Shown: positions 32,136-43,644 of the stretch, in pieces | Layout: each line of letters begins with the position of its first letter | Position numbering within the stretch: the stretch's first letter is position 1 | From: Thecaphora thlaspeos | Lineage: Eukaryota; Basidiomycota; Ustilaginomycetes; Urocystidales; Glomosporiaceae | Assembly (NCBI GenBank): GCA_900291925.1 | Contig: UWYS01000001.1 | Location: 1-64,000 of the forward strand | Reading direction: 5' to 3' | Length of the DNA stretch: 64,000 nt | The notes under the pieces: model-generated | Databases searched by the model: none | Told to the model about the DNA's origin: nothing | What the model saw: only the letters and a program-made list of their open reading frames with translations | Translations under genes and position numbers: made by a program

Positions 32136-35100
32136 CTAGATCCCAACGACGTCGCTACACCTGGCACACAGCCTGGCGCTTTCTTCCTTTCTAAATGTCC
32201 TACAACGCGGACAACGTGTACGACTTGACTGTCTCACCCTCACTCCTAGCGAGCCGAGATCCGAATGGACCCTACCGATTCTTGACCAGTCCAAGGACGA
32301 GTCGAGCGAGACTGAGGTGTCTACGAGGTTGACGCGCGAGACATTGAATAGTTGTGTTAGGTCTTTTTCTGTCCGTCGGGGAAAGACGAGGGAGGTGAGG
32401 TGATGTTGAGTGGACTCGTCGAGAATATGAAGAATGGAAAAAGGGAGAGAGTAAAGGACGGGAGCAGGAACGTACCGTGTCGTCTGACGATGTCGCCTAG
32501 TTCTCCCGAATCGGAAGAGGTAGGGAAGAGGTCTATCTCGACTTCGAATGATGTTCTTATGTGTCTGCAAAAAACAAGATGACAGAAAACTGGGTGTATA
32601 AAAGTGTCAGTGTTCCGGTTGCTAGCGCGATAATGCTACTTCGAAGGGCGGGTTCGACACGTACCCGGCCTGTCTAGCTTCTTCGATCAGAGCGAGAGAG
32701 ACGTCTCTGGCCTTTAAGAGATGGTGAACTTCTTTCGCTAGTGTTTCGTCTTGCCATTTGGAGTCCTGCGACGTCGAAAAGAGTGAAAGGAGAGAGACTG
32801 CTTCAGTACGGCGGTGGTCATCGCAGAACCGTGCTCGACAGCCCGTGCTCGACAGCAACGACAAGCCAGACACTCACCACGCCTTGCCACCCCTGCACAA
32901 AGATCGATTTGCCCTCCTGCTCCTCTCCCACTCCGGGATCTCCGTTAGCTCCGTTTCGATAATGATGTATGTCCTCGGCCAGGAATGGCGCGATGGGCGC
33001 GACGATGCTTGTGAATGTCCTCAGGACATGATCCATGACCGAGACCATCGACGATCTCCTCTCGCCTCCTACCGCATCGACATACAGACAGTCCTTTGCC
33101 AGGTCGAGGTAGAAAGTCGATAGCGTCGCGTTTGTGAATTCCGTCGACCTACGTACTACCCGTGCAAAGTCGAACGACTCGTAGGCGCGCGAGCACGCAC
33201 GTTCCAGCACGGACAGTTCGTGCATCATGTACCGGTCCACCAGGCTCATCTTGCGCGCATCGAGGGGTAGCAGCTCGTTCGGAGGCGGCAGGTTGGCCAG
33301 CATGAAGCGTGCCGTGTTTCGTAGCTTGCGCAGAGACTCGGACGTCTTGCCCACGATCAGAGGGCCGATCGGTAGGTCGGTTGTATAGTCGCTCCGTGCC
33401 GCCCACAGTCGAAGCACGTCGATGCCGTACGCCGGTTCTCTACCTCCGCCCCCGCCCTGGACGATCGAGAGCGGCGAGACGGTGTTGCCGAGACTCTTGC
33501 TCATCTTGCGGTTGTCCTTGTCCAGGACGTAGCCGTGCGTCACCACCGTCTTGAACGGCGCGACGGCCTTCTCGCCTTTCGGTGCCGTAGCGACCGCCGT
33601 CAGGAGCGAAGACTGGAACCAGCCGCGATGCTGGTCCGACCCTTCGAGGTAGACGTCGGCAATGGGTCCACCGCGACGTGCCTCTTGCACATCGGTCGGA
33701 AGGCTGTCGCGCGCCGTCGCCCACGACGTTCCGCTGTCGAACCACACGTCGACTGTATCGGCGCCCTTGCGCCACGTCTTGCCGGGCACGCGGTACTGAG
33801 GCGCTACCAGCTCCTCGGCCTCGGCCTGCCACCAATAGTCGGTGCCCCTTTCCAAGAGCAGCGCGGCGATGTGGTCGATGTTGTCGCCCGTCAGCAGCGG
33901 CTCGTCGCTCACCGCATCGTAGATGACGGGGATCGGCACCCCCCATACGCGCTGTCGCGAAATACACCACTCCGATCGCCCACGCACAAAGGACTCGAGG
34001 CGCACCCGCGACGACTCCGGCACGAACGTAACGCCCTGCAACGCCTCGATCGCCGCGTCCTTGATCTGATCGAGAATGGCAAACCACTGCGACGTCGCGC
34101 GCACAATTACCGGCAGCTTGGAGCGCCAATCGTAGGGGTACTTGTGCCGCAGCGTGTGAGTGCTCAGCAGCGCCCCGCGCTCGGCCAGGATGGCGAGGAT
34201 CTCGGTGGCGCCGCCGCCTAGCACCTCCTTGCCCACCAGGCGTCGGCTCAAGCTGTCGGCCGACGTCGGATCGTCGTCGAGCTGCTCGAGGTCGGCCGTG
34301 TAGCAGCCTCGATCGTCGATTGGCGAAAAGATGTCGTGCGTCTCGAGCAGACCGTGAGAGCACCAGACGTCGTAGTCCTCTGCGCCGTGTGCGGGCGCCG
34401 AGTGGACGAGGCCGGTGCCCGAGATGGCCGTCACGTAGTCGGCCGCGAGGATGGGTCGAGCTGGCGCTTGGCTGCTCATCAGCGGCGTGCGGTAGCGCGA
34501 GTCGAGCAGGTCCGATCCTCGCACCCGGAGCACCTCCCGTAGCTCGCCCACTGTTTCCTTCGCCTCGCCCTCAGCGGTCCCGGCAGTCATACTCGACGAC
34601 GCCAACTCCGAGACCGCCTCGATCCGCTCTGTTGCAATCACCATCGTCTCTCCGCGGGTCTCGCTGCGGACAATGCTGTAGTCCATCTCTGGGTTGACGT
34701 TGATGGCCATGTTGGAGGCGAGCGACCAGGGTGTAGTGGTCCAGATTACAGCCTTGATGGCCGTATCGGCGTCTGCGTCGACGGCGCCCAGTAGCTTGGC
34801 GAGCAGCGCCTTTCCGGGGAGCAGGTCGAACTTGACGTAGGCGGCCTTGCTGATGTGATTGTCCCTGTACTCGAGCTCCGCTTCTGCGAGCGCGGTCCTG
34901 TTTGAGGGCGACCAATAGACGGGCCTAAACCTTCGGTAGATAAGGCCGCGCCGCGCCATTTCACCAAAGATCTTGAGCTGCCTCGCCTCGTAGGCCGGGT
35001 CCAAGGTTCGGTAGGTGGCCACGTGCGACCAGTCGGCCATTATGCCAAATTGTCTGAACTCTTCCTTCTGCGTCTGTATAGCGGCCTCTGCCTCTTCTTT

Positions 35101-35781
35101 TGCGCGCTGACGGACGGCTGAGGCGGTGAGGGCGTCTCGCTCTTGGGCGCGGAGGTGGGCGAGCGCCTTTGCCTCGATCGGGAGGCCATGGCAGTCCCAG
35201 CCCGGCATGTAGTGGACGCGGCGCGAGCGGAGGAGGTGGTAGCGGTTGGCGATGTCTTTGAGGATCTTGTTGAGGGCGTGGCCACAGTGGAGGTGGCCGT
35301 TGGCGTAGGGTGGGCCATCGTGGAAGACGAAGTCGCCCGTGTAGCCGTCTGTCGCCTGCGGCTCCGGGGCGTCAGAGGTGACTGTAGCGACTGGAGGTCT
35401 GTTGAGTTGCCACTTGTAAAGGTCGTCGCATGTGCGTCTGTGGAAGAGCTGGTCGCGCTTTGCAGCGTTTGCGCGAATCTCGAACTTTGTCCTTGGCAGC
35501 TGAAGGGTGTGGGACCACTCCTTGTCCTCTGCGTTGTCGGACCCCCTTCGAGGGGCGGCCTTGCCCTTGCCCTTTAGCAGCGTCGAGCTGGAGCAAAAGC
35601 ATCGCGGAGCGTTTGAATAGGAGAGGTGAGGTGTTGCGGGTGGACGAAGGGAACGTGAGGAGAACGAAAAGGGTGGTGTGGCCGTGACCGCTGCTGCCCT
35701 GGTCGAGGGCGAGGAGGTCGAGGCTGAAGGGCCGAGGTAGACCCAACGGTGCGGCAAGAGGAGGCGAGCCTGATAACGCAT
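32136..35781 (-). CDS. ISM1: Mitochondrial isoleucyl-tRNA synthetase
   Basis: Class Ia synthetase charging mitochondrial tRNA-Ile. Four exons: 35781-32878, 32765-32665, 32564-32476 and 32368-32136 (1108 residues). Introns are 100-112 bases and all phases close. The ATG at 35781 opens a basic, mitochondrial-targeting-like leader (MRYQARLLLPHRWVYL). The HIGH-type motif is PPYANGHLHCGHALNKILKD, followed by GWDCHGLPIEAKAL. The editing domain has VIWTTTPWSLASNMAIN. The active-site region reads GRSEWCISRQRVWGVPIPV and VDVWFDSGTSW. The second signature is DKDNRKMSKSLGN. The anticodon-binding domain continues through the small exons (TSFEVEIDLFP, KDLTQLFNVSRV) to a C-terminal zinc knuckle CPRCRTFRKEESARLCARC. 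That ending matches the long IleRS form and confirms the terminal exons. A cytosolic IleRS would be longer and lack the leader. Confidence 0.92.
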
Positions 35782-35872
35782 GGCTGTTGCGGTGGCGAGG
35801 TCGTATCGACCAGCCAGGGCCAAGGATCCAGTGATTCTGATCGTTGAAAGAAGGGGCGGGAGGCAGTGGGTC

Positions 35873-35907
<35 letters not shown>

Positions 35908-36556
35908 GACCCCTCACTCGAGCTGCCTTCTTCCAAAAAAAGGCCTCGTCCGAAAGCCGAGCTTCCTCGCGCCCCGCCGACCCGGGTCCAGCCGTCGTCG
36001 TTGCATCCTTGCTGCGTTTGGCACGCTGCCTACTCCGTCAATGGCGACGAGGGCTGAAATACGACCTTCTCATTGCCATGCAGAGAGAGAGGGACATACT
36101 GCTCCGCTCTCAAAGCACGCCAAGCTAAGCAGCATCGCCACATGCTAGGCAAAGCAGGCAGGAGGAGATAGAGACGGTCGTGGCGGTCCACAAGGGCAAG
36201 GTGGAGCATGCCATCGTCTGTGCGGACGTCATCCGGCGCGCGGCACGAGGCGGGGGCGGGGTCAGGAAGAAATCGGGCATCGACGGGCGCGAAAATTCAG
36301 GCTCCCTCCGTCCCTCCGAGCCTGACCGCGCGAGCCGCAGAGGCAGCAGCCGCGATCCCTGGCCTGGCGTCCCTCCCTCGGCGACGCCGTTTGGTCGCCG
36401 ACAAGACGCCTGCCACCTCTACCTCCACTATCGGAAATCATCCGCAGTTCCCTTTCTTTCCCCTTGCCTCGACCCATCTCGACTTCAACTCCTATAGCCT
36501 CTTGCTCGATCCGCCGCCCTCGGCCCTTCCGCTGCTCTCCCCGTATTTTCTCCGCG
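35782..36556. promoter_or_regulatory. Divergent promoter region between ISM1 and the SAP-RraA gene
   Basis: About 0.78 kb between outward-facing starts. A (GA)n run lies at 35874-35904 on the ISM1 side. Pyrimidine-rich leader sequence fills the last 150 bases before the SAP-RraA ATG. No coding region is supported. Confidence 0.45.
35874..35904 (+). repeat. (GA)n microsatellite
   Basis: A near-perfect GA dinucleotide run about 95 bases upstream of the ISM1 start; on the ISM1 sense strand it is a CT tract. Confidence 0.9.
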
Positions 36557-39431
36557 ATGTTCCGCACCGTCGCCTCGACGGCGAACCTCCGCGCCCGGCA
36601 TGTCGCCGCCTCGACCTCGCCGGCGCAGGCCGTGTTGAAGCGCAACCTCGTCTCGAGCATCCTGCTGAGCAGCACGCGCAACGCCTACGAGAAGAAGCGC
36701 ATCGCTGAGCTCAAGGACGAGCTCCGTTCGCGCGGCCTCTCGTCGAGCGGCAAGAAGGAAGACATGATCCGTCGCCTCATCGACAGCGACTCGAAGCGCG
36801 CCGGCAGCAACCTCACCCAGCCGGCCCCCTCCGCACCATCCGCACGCACAAAGTCGACGCTCGCCTCGCTCCGCCAGCCGCAGGACACAGCCACCAACGC
36901 TCAGGGCCAGGCGCAGCCGAAGACTGAGGCGAGCCAGCCCACCCTCGGCGGCGAAAAGGGCGACGCCGCACAGGCCACGGCAGACGCCATCGTAGAGGCT
37001 GACAGCCCGCTCGGATCGCTCAAGCCCTCCGAGACGCCCGCCAACCTCGAGGCCGGCACCGTCCACAGCGCCGCTGCAGACGGCCTAGCCAGCGGAGAGA
37101 CGGCAAAGAGCAGCCCCGACGCCGCTTCAGAGGACCCGGCCATCGCCTCCAGCCCGCCGGGTCTGCCTCCGCAAAAGGTCCCCCAGGCCCGCGAGACGTT
37201 CAACATCCAGATCCCCTACTACGAGGAGCCCGCACAGCAAGAGGCACCCATCGTGAGCAGCGCCTGTCCCGCCGGCCGGCCTCTCCCCTCTCTCACCACA
37301 AGCCCGCCTGCTGACCCACGTCCCTCCTCCCCTCCCTCTTCCGCTCCGCCGCAGCCCCTCGTCACATCCTACACCTCGCTCAAGGGTAAGTTGCACAAGA
37401 ACAACGAAGAGCCGGAAGGCCCCTTGACGCCCAAGGTCTTTAGCATCGCCGCGACCGGCGACGTCTCGCACAACAACGCCGACTTCTCCTCGTCCTCAGA
37501 GGGCGGTGAGGAGGTCGCTGCCGAAGCAAAGGGCTTGCTCGGAGAGATCCTCGCCGACCTCCAGGGTGGCAAGACGGACAAGGCCGCCAACAAGGCGAAT
37601 AAGGCTGCCGACAAGACGGGCGAGGCCGCCAACGGCGCCTTTGGCTCGATCGCTGCACAGGCGAGGGGCGTCCTCTCGCAGGCCACTCAGCAGCTCTCGC
37701 AGGCGGACGAGTCCGGTTCGGGATCGTCTTCGTCATCGTCGTCATCGTCCTCGGGAAGCGGCAAAGGCGGTCGCAACCTTAATCGTCCGCTAACGTCCGA
37801 GGAGCGGGCAGGCGCCTGGACGCTGTTTGGCATCGTGAGCGGCGGTTTCCTTCTGGGCGGCCTGGCTAAGCCCAAGAAGCACCACGACGATGACTCAAAG
37901 GCCGATTATAACGGCAATGGCCACGGCCACGCTGCTGCTACCGCCCTTCCGGCCAAGGCGAAGCAGTCCGACGCTGCCTCTGTCGCTGTTGCCGACTCGG
38001 TCGCTCCGCAGCCGACGATTGCGACGGTCGAGGTCCCCGTCGTCGTTGTGCCCGTTCCGGTCGCGCCCGCCTCGGCTGCTGCTGTGTCGGGCAGCGGTCG
38101 CCCGGTGACGCGTGCGTCGCCGGCAGAGAGGATCTCCGGAGCGGCTGTGGCCCAACTCTCGGGCCTTTCCACCTGCGAGGTGAGCAACAAGTAGTCAGTA
38201 GTAGCCGTTGAGAAAAAGGAGCCACCTAATATGCTGTGCTGAGGCAAAAGCAAGGAGGGCGGAATGTGTTGTCCTCGTGCAATCTCAATGTCTAGTAAAG
38301 ATCCCACACTATCCCATGGAAAGGCTTTCCTCCCCCCCCCCCCCCCCCCTCTTAAATTGTGCTCGGTCGGGCTCGGTTTCGGCCTGCGGGGCGATGTTGA
38401 TGGGGCCGGGATGGCGGGCAAGACGAACGGGTTGGGGCCAGCTAGCTTGCTTTGCTGGGCACCGCTGCTGACCCCGCATCCCCTCTCTTCCACTTGTGCG
38501 GCACTTCATTGCAGGTCTCGGACGCCCTCGTCAAGCTGAAGGAGCCACACGGCGGTCACCTGCCAGGTATCGAGATCTTCTCGCCCCATCACCGTGACGG
38601 AGATGTACGCATCTGCGGTCCTGCTTTTACCGTCAAGGTGAGTCCTAAGTCAGGTTGCAAAAACCGTCGTTACGTGGATCGAGATGGGTCGCTGATGTTG
38701 CGATGAGGTGGGACGGAGGATGATAGATGGTGAACTACGACGACAAGACGGCTCCGACGCCTTCGCAGCACTTTGTCGATGCTGCCGAAAAGGGATCAGT
38801 CATGGTCGTTGAGGCTCCCGGCGGTACGTCTCTCTCCCCCTTCTTTCTGCCTTCCCGTTGAACCAGATGACGGTACTGACATGGCAAGGTCGACGACGTG
38901 CGGTACGTCAGGTCTGCGATCGGCGGTGTGGGGTGGTCTGATGACGGCTCGAGCGCAGTACATCGGCGTGCAGGGCGTCATCCTAGACGGTCGCTGTAGG
39001 GATCTAGAGGAGCATCGAGATGCAAAGTTCCCTGTACGTGAAATCTCGCCCACGCCCTCCTCTGCGCTTCCTTCACCATTTTCTTCTCCTCTGTTTCTCA
39101 CTTCCTTTCAGCCTTTCTCCTACGACAGGTGTTTGCCCGCGGCCACTCAACGCTGGGTCAGACACCGTTCACTCGTCCCTCTGAACTCCAAGTGCCCATT
39201 ACGATCCGGGACCCTAGTCTTGGGGCAGAGGGAGGGTTTCCGGACCTGACGGTGCGACCGGGAGACATCGTGCTGGCCGATCTGGATGGGGTGGTCGTCG
39301 TGTCTCCTGATCTGGTGGAAAAGGTTGTGGAGTTGGCGCAAAGGGGTAGGGAGACGGATGCAAATTGTCTCGAGGATATCAAGAGCGGCAAGGGGGTCAA
39401 GGAGACGTTCAAGAAGTGGCGCGGTAAGTGA
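36557..39431 (+). CDS. SAP-domain/membrane protein fused to an RraA-like aldolase domain
   Basis: Model: 36557-37252, 37355-38179, 38515-38637, 38727-38823, 38912-39033 and 39129-39431 (721 residues). The N-terminus (MFRTVASTANLRARHVAAS) looks like a mitochondrial presequence. A SAP motif follows (about 46-80, KKRIAELKDELRSRGLSSSG), as in Aim34-type proteins. A long disordered Ala/Ser region leads to one membrane segment (AWTLFGIVSGGFLLGG, about 386-402). From about 482 the frame reads AERISGAAVAQLSGLSTCE and splices in phase 0 to VSDALVKLKEPHGGHLPG, the RraA-like/HMG-aldolase start. GGLMTARAQYIGVQGVILDG with GRCRDLEEHRD follows (the Arg-Asp metal-ligand block), then VRPGDIVLADLDGVVVVSP. No in-frame ATG lies between residue 70 and the aldolase domain, so it has no obvious start of its own. 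Without splicing at 38180 the protein would end in VSNK-stop. Each half is well supported; the fusion is inferred. Confidence 0.72.
38332..38349 (+). repeat. C18 homopolymer inside an intron
   Basis: Eighteen consecutive C residues in the 335-base intron between the SAP-side and RraA-side exons. This intron is about three times longer than the others in the window. Confidence 0.95.
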
Positions 39432-40000
39432 TTCGGCCCGAAAGAGGGTACGGGTGCGGCTGTCGTTGGAAATGGTGATGCGATACAACGGAAGGCGACA
39501 AGGGAGGTGATAGGGAAGCGCGTACCGTTGTTTCATTGCTGGCCTTCTTTCGTTGTGTCCTCGCATGCAATCACCTATTAGACGGAGAAGCGTGATCAGA
39601 CGACGACGACGATGGCGACGATTGACGACGCCTGCCGTGTCCCCCTGCTGGTGCGAATGCGCGTGCGGTCCATTCGTCAGCGCTCGCGATTGACGGGAAT
39701 GGAGCGCTGCGTGGATGACAGGGCGCGCCACAATTCCGGCTCGAGCCGCGCCCGCCGAATGCGTCGGGCACGAAGAGGCGCAGCAGGCACGGGCACGGGC
39801 ACGGACACGAGCACGGGTTACCAAAAGAGGCAAGGCTGCACGGACATCCCACTTCCGATTTCCTTTGCCTCGACCTCTCCGCCAGCCGCTTTTCTCTTCC
39901 CTTTGACGCCTTTTTTCCACCCTTCCCGTGCCCACCAACACCACATACACACACACACCCTCCCCTACACACCCCTATACACACACACGATACGCACAAG
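39432..40000. promoter_or_regulatory. Intergenic/promoter region of GCV3
   Basis: About 0.57 kb between tandem genes. It contains an acgggcacgggcacgg repeat at about 39791-39810 and an AC-rich leader (cacacacacaccc and similar) at 39945-39995 directly before the ATG. No coding region is supported. Confidence 0.5.
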
Positions 40001-40667
40001 ATGATCTCGATGCTCCGACCCGCCGCTCGCCTCGTTCGTCAGCAGGCGATGCTCCCACGCCGCGTGCTCGCGAGGGCACCCTTTTCGACGTCTCTCCGCT
40101 CTCTGGCGATCCAGAAGCGTTTCACCGCCGAACACGAGTGGGTCTCGTTCGATGACGAGACAAACGTAGGTACCGTCGGTATCACCCAGTACGCTCAGAA
40201 GAGCCTGGGAGAAGTCGTCTTTGTTGAGCTGCCGGCTCAGGAGACAGAGGTCAAGCAGGGTGGTGAGTACCGGCGACCGGTGTGCAGATGCATGGACCGA
40301 GGAAAGGTGACGTGGCTGATCGGCTCGGCGTGTTCCTGTGATGTGACTACGTCCGTCCCCCGACGTAGATGATGTTGGAGCTGTTGAATCGGTGAGTGGC
40401 AGTCCGGAGTGCGCTCTGCCAAGTGCAGAGAGAAGCTCAGACGACGATGATGTCTACCATAGTGATGCTGACCCATTTCGCTCTTCTCGACCTTCGCTAC
40501 GCCCACGGACAGGTCAAGGCCGCTTCGGACATCTACGCTCCCGTCACTGGCGTGATCGAGTCTGTCAACGAACAGCTGAGCAGCGAGCCGGGTCTGTTGA
40601 ACAAGGACCCCGAAGACAAGGGTAAGTCTACCGCCTCGCCACCCTTAGTCCCCTTAGCATGTTGCTT

Positions 40668-40712
<45 letters not shown>

Positions 40713-40861
40713 CTGTGCTCACTGTTTGCTAATATGAATCCTCCTCTGCGCTTGGTCGATGGCTACCGTCAGGCTGGCTGTGCAAGATCCGCCTGACGCA
40801 GCCCAACGAGTTCGAGACGCTCCTTACTGCCGAGGCGTACCAGAAGCTGTGCGAGAACTAA
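40001..40861 (+). CDS. GCV3: Glycine cleavage system H protein, mitochondrial
   Basis: Lipoyl-carrying subunit that shuttles the methylamine intermediate between the P, T and L proteins of glycine decarboxylase. Exons 40001-40262, 40369-40391, 40513-40621 and 40773-40861 give 160 residues. The leader [18 protein letters not shown] is a typical mitochondrial presequence. The mature core starts [20 protein letters not shown] and continues [20 protein letters not shown]. The second exon is a 23-base micro-exon encoding DDVGAVES. It joins in phase 0 to [13 protein letters not shown], placing the lipoylated Lys (ESVKA, Lys97) just after the splice. The last exon encodes [20 protein letters not shown] and ends KLCEN. 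The third intron contains a (CT)12(AT)10 repeat. All introns are GT...AG. Confidence 0.95.
40669..40712 (+). repeat. (CT)12(AT)10 compound microsatellite in an intron
   Basis: A perfect CT run at about 40669-40692 followed directly by alternating AT at 40693-40712, inside the third intron of GCV3. Confidence 0.93.
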
Positions 40862-41483
40862 TTGGGCGGCTCCTATTGCCAAAGAGGTGGCCGTATGAGA
40901 CGAGGGATGTAGGTTCATCGAACGGTGTAAAGTGCGAGAATGAGTGGATAGAGAGAATCTTGAATGCACTCGATGACAGCAAACTGCAGCCGGCTGAGCG
41001 GGGCGTGATGACGCTTCGATAAAGTGACGAGCAGGGCTGAAATGTTTTCCCCTCTTGGTTGATGGCCTTCTGCCTGTACGAGGAAAGCCAATGAGCAGGC
41101 GTGACTAGACAAGAGCACCTGGCTGTGAGAGGTGTGTGTGGGGCAGGAAGGGACGGCGAGGTCGAGTGGTGAGTGGGAAGCGCGTGCGTCGAGCGTGAAG
41201 CAGCGCTGCATCTCCTCGGAAGTCGGAGGGTTTGGGGGAAAGCGGGGAGGCACTCGGACCTCCACGTCGACGTTGCAGCGCACGCACCGCTTCGCCTTCG
41301 GCTCGGACGCGCCATTTTAGCCGGGCCGGCTGCACCTCGAGCTCCCCTGGCCCCTTTCCTCTCTACCATGTCGTCGTCTGTCCCGCCTCCATCTGCTCTT
41401 GACCCACCTTACTCGGCCCATTACTCGACTCGTACACCTATACCGATTCCTACAGTCCACGCAGGGGGGCTGACTACGGCATC
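40862..41483. other. Intergenic, 0.62 kb
   Basis: 3' flank of GCV3 and 5' region of the RING-CH gene. An ATG at 41369 opens a Ser/Pro-rich frame that is one base out of phase with the RING-CH frame. The RING-CH frame itself looks protein-like upstream of its ATG (SYTYTDSYSPRRGADYGI) but has a stop at 41400-41402. The 5' end may therefore hold an unrecognised exon. Confidence 0.45.
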
Positions 41484-43440
41484 ATGTCCTCCCCCTTTTC
41501 ATCATCCTTCCAAGACGCACAGGACGATGCTCGAGCAACGGCGACATCGACGGATGCTACGACTCAACTTACATCGTACCGAGAAGGGATGAGGAAGAGG
41601 GAGATCAACGACAGCGTCTGGAAAGAGAAGCGCCAAGTCGAGGTCGACCAACAGGATGACGAATTCGCAGACCATCTACCTACCGAAGAAGAGCTAGATT
41701 CGATGCAGACGCAGGAAGAACACATCCATACGCAAATCGAATCCCCCGAAACGACTCAGGAAGAAGCGACGACGCAAGATTACGATCCCTACCATCGCAC
41801 GGACGCGGCGCAGGGGAAGGAACGGGAGGAAAGCGATTTGGCCATCTGTCGAATCTGTCTCGAAGGACCAGGAGATGCGTCGTCGACGCGCGAACGTGAA
41901 TCGTTAGGTCGATTGTTGAGTCCCTGTCGATGCAAGGGTACCATGAAAGTGAGCTCCGTTCCCTTGCTCTGCTTTTCCTCGTCCAAAAAGGTACGTCTCT
42001 ACTGACTACCCAATATCACCATGTTCAAACCCCCTCGAGCAGTACGTCCATGCACGCTGTCTCGATTCCTGGCGGGCACTCTCATCCCGTACCTCTTCCA
42101 TCGTAGCTTGCGACCAATGCGGCCAACCTTATCGATTCCGCAAAAGTCGCTTCGTGGGACTTGCCACTTCGCCTTCGTTGCTCTTTACGCTTAGCGTGTT
42201 CCTCTTTCTGCTTCTCATCTGGACCACCGGTTTGGTTGCGAGTCTGGTGTTGAAGAGGTACGATACCAGTCTCTTTCCTTCCTCTTCCCACTCCGACGTA
42301 TCTGTCACGACCGAGGGAAACGGTGCTTGGTCAGCTTGGCTGACTGGAGACGAGGAGAGGGGAGAGTGGGAGGAAGAGGATGCCTATACGGTGGGATATG
42401 GGGGGGGTTGGGGATGGGGGTGGGGATGGGGATATGAAAATGTTTACAGTGAACCAGTAGCGTACGTGCGATTGGTGAGGGAGGCGGTGAGACAGTTTGC
42501 CACTGGTGAGGCGGGAGAGGCTGTCAAAGGACTGGTCGGTCTTGAAGCGGGTCAAGAGCAGATGGAGGACAATGGGGCGACACAAAAAGCTCTCAAAAAG
42601 CAAGAAGGCGAGGAGGATCAGGGTAAGGAGGAGGGAGAGGAGGAAGACGAAAACGACCCTTCTTTCTGGTCCGCACTCAATTGGGAGTGGAAGTACGGCA
42701 AAGGTGGTTTCTGGCCGGACCATCAACCGACGGACGACCAACGACTCGGCGAAGGTAACGAAAACAAACGCTCTACCACCTCTACAACGGAACGGTACGA
42801 TGCGCGAAAGGTCAGCAGCGATCGTCAAGCACGACGCATCAGGAGGTCTTCTCCATCCTCATCCAAGAGCAAGTCCTCGACGCGTGGAGCGGGTTGGCTA
42901 GACGCTATCCTGCTACAATGTACGTTCTTTCCCTTTCCTTGTTGCTTACATTATCTTTGTTCCATCCTGACTGTCATTCCTCTGCATTTCATATCCTCTC
43001 GCATCAACGCAGTCTCATTAGGGTTCTCCCTAATCGGCATCCTCTCCTTCCTAAACATCATTCTGGGTTTCGGATTCCTAGGACCGTTCAATTTGAACTT
43101 TGGTCTTGGACGCATCTTTGCTCGTCTGACCGGCGGCGGCGGCGGCGGCAGACGTAATCGTCCCGCCGGCGTAGGAAGAGAGGAAGGAGTGAATATAGCC
43201 TCTATCCTAGTCGTTCTTCTCGTCGTCATAGGTGTGGTGAGAGCTTTATTGGTCGTTTACAAGGTTGTTAAGAAGTTGACCAGAAGGATGTTGGGAAGGT
43301 TGGAGGAGGTGGTAGTCGATTTGTATGGAGAAGAGGAGGAGAGAGAGGAGGAAGGAGCTCAGATGGGAAGGGTGATGGAGTCATTGCAACGCCAGAGAGA
43401 GAGGAGACATGATTGGCAAATGGCTAGAGGGGGGGATTGA
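41484..43440 (+). CDS. RING-CH (MARCH-type) membrane E3 ubiquitin ligase
   Basis: Membrane ubiquitin ligase with a C4HC3 RING-CH finger. Exons 41484-41948, 42043-42919 and 43013-43440 give 589 residues. The finger reads CRICLEGPGD, LLSPCRCKGTMK, then across intron 1 YVHARCLDSWRALS and ACDQCGQPYRF, so all eight zinc ligands are present only after splicing. Membrane segments: SLLFTLSVFLFLLLIWTTGL just after the finger, GFSLIGILSFLNIILGFGFL, and ASILVVLLVVIGVVRALLVV. An acidic N-terminus precedes the finger. A G-rich stretch (about 42403-42433) encodes an odd GWGWGWGWGY repeat. The second intron (93 bases, GTACGT...CAG) is stop-free and a multiple of three, so an unspliced reading is also open. 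It is unusual among its neighbours in using many A/T-ending codons. The exact fungal orthologue is unknown. Confidence 0.82.
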
Positions 43441-43644
43441 GGATCGAAATGTCTAGGCGAGAAATCTCAATACCATCCGTCAGGAAGATGAGATACCTTG
43501 TATTCGTCAATGCATCGCGATCGTAGTGCGGATGATGGTTTTTGGTTGGATCATGCGTACGTCCAGTCAGGACCGCTTCGGTACAAGTACAAATCGATAT
43601 AGTGTGAATACATGGGAGGGGGGCGTCTAACTTGCCTCGCCGGG

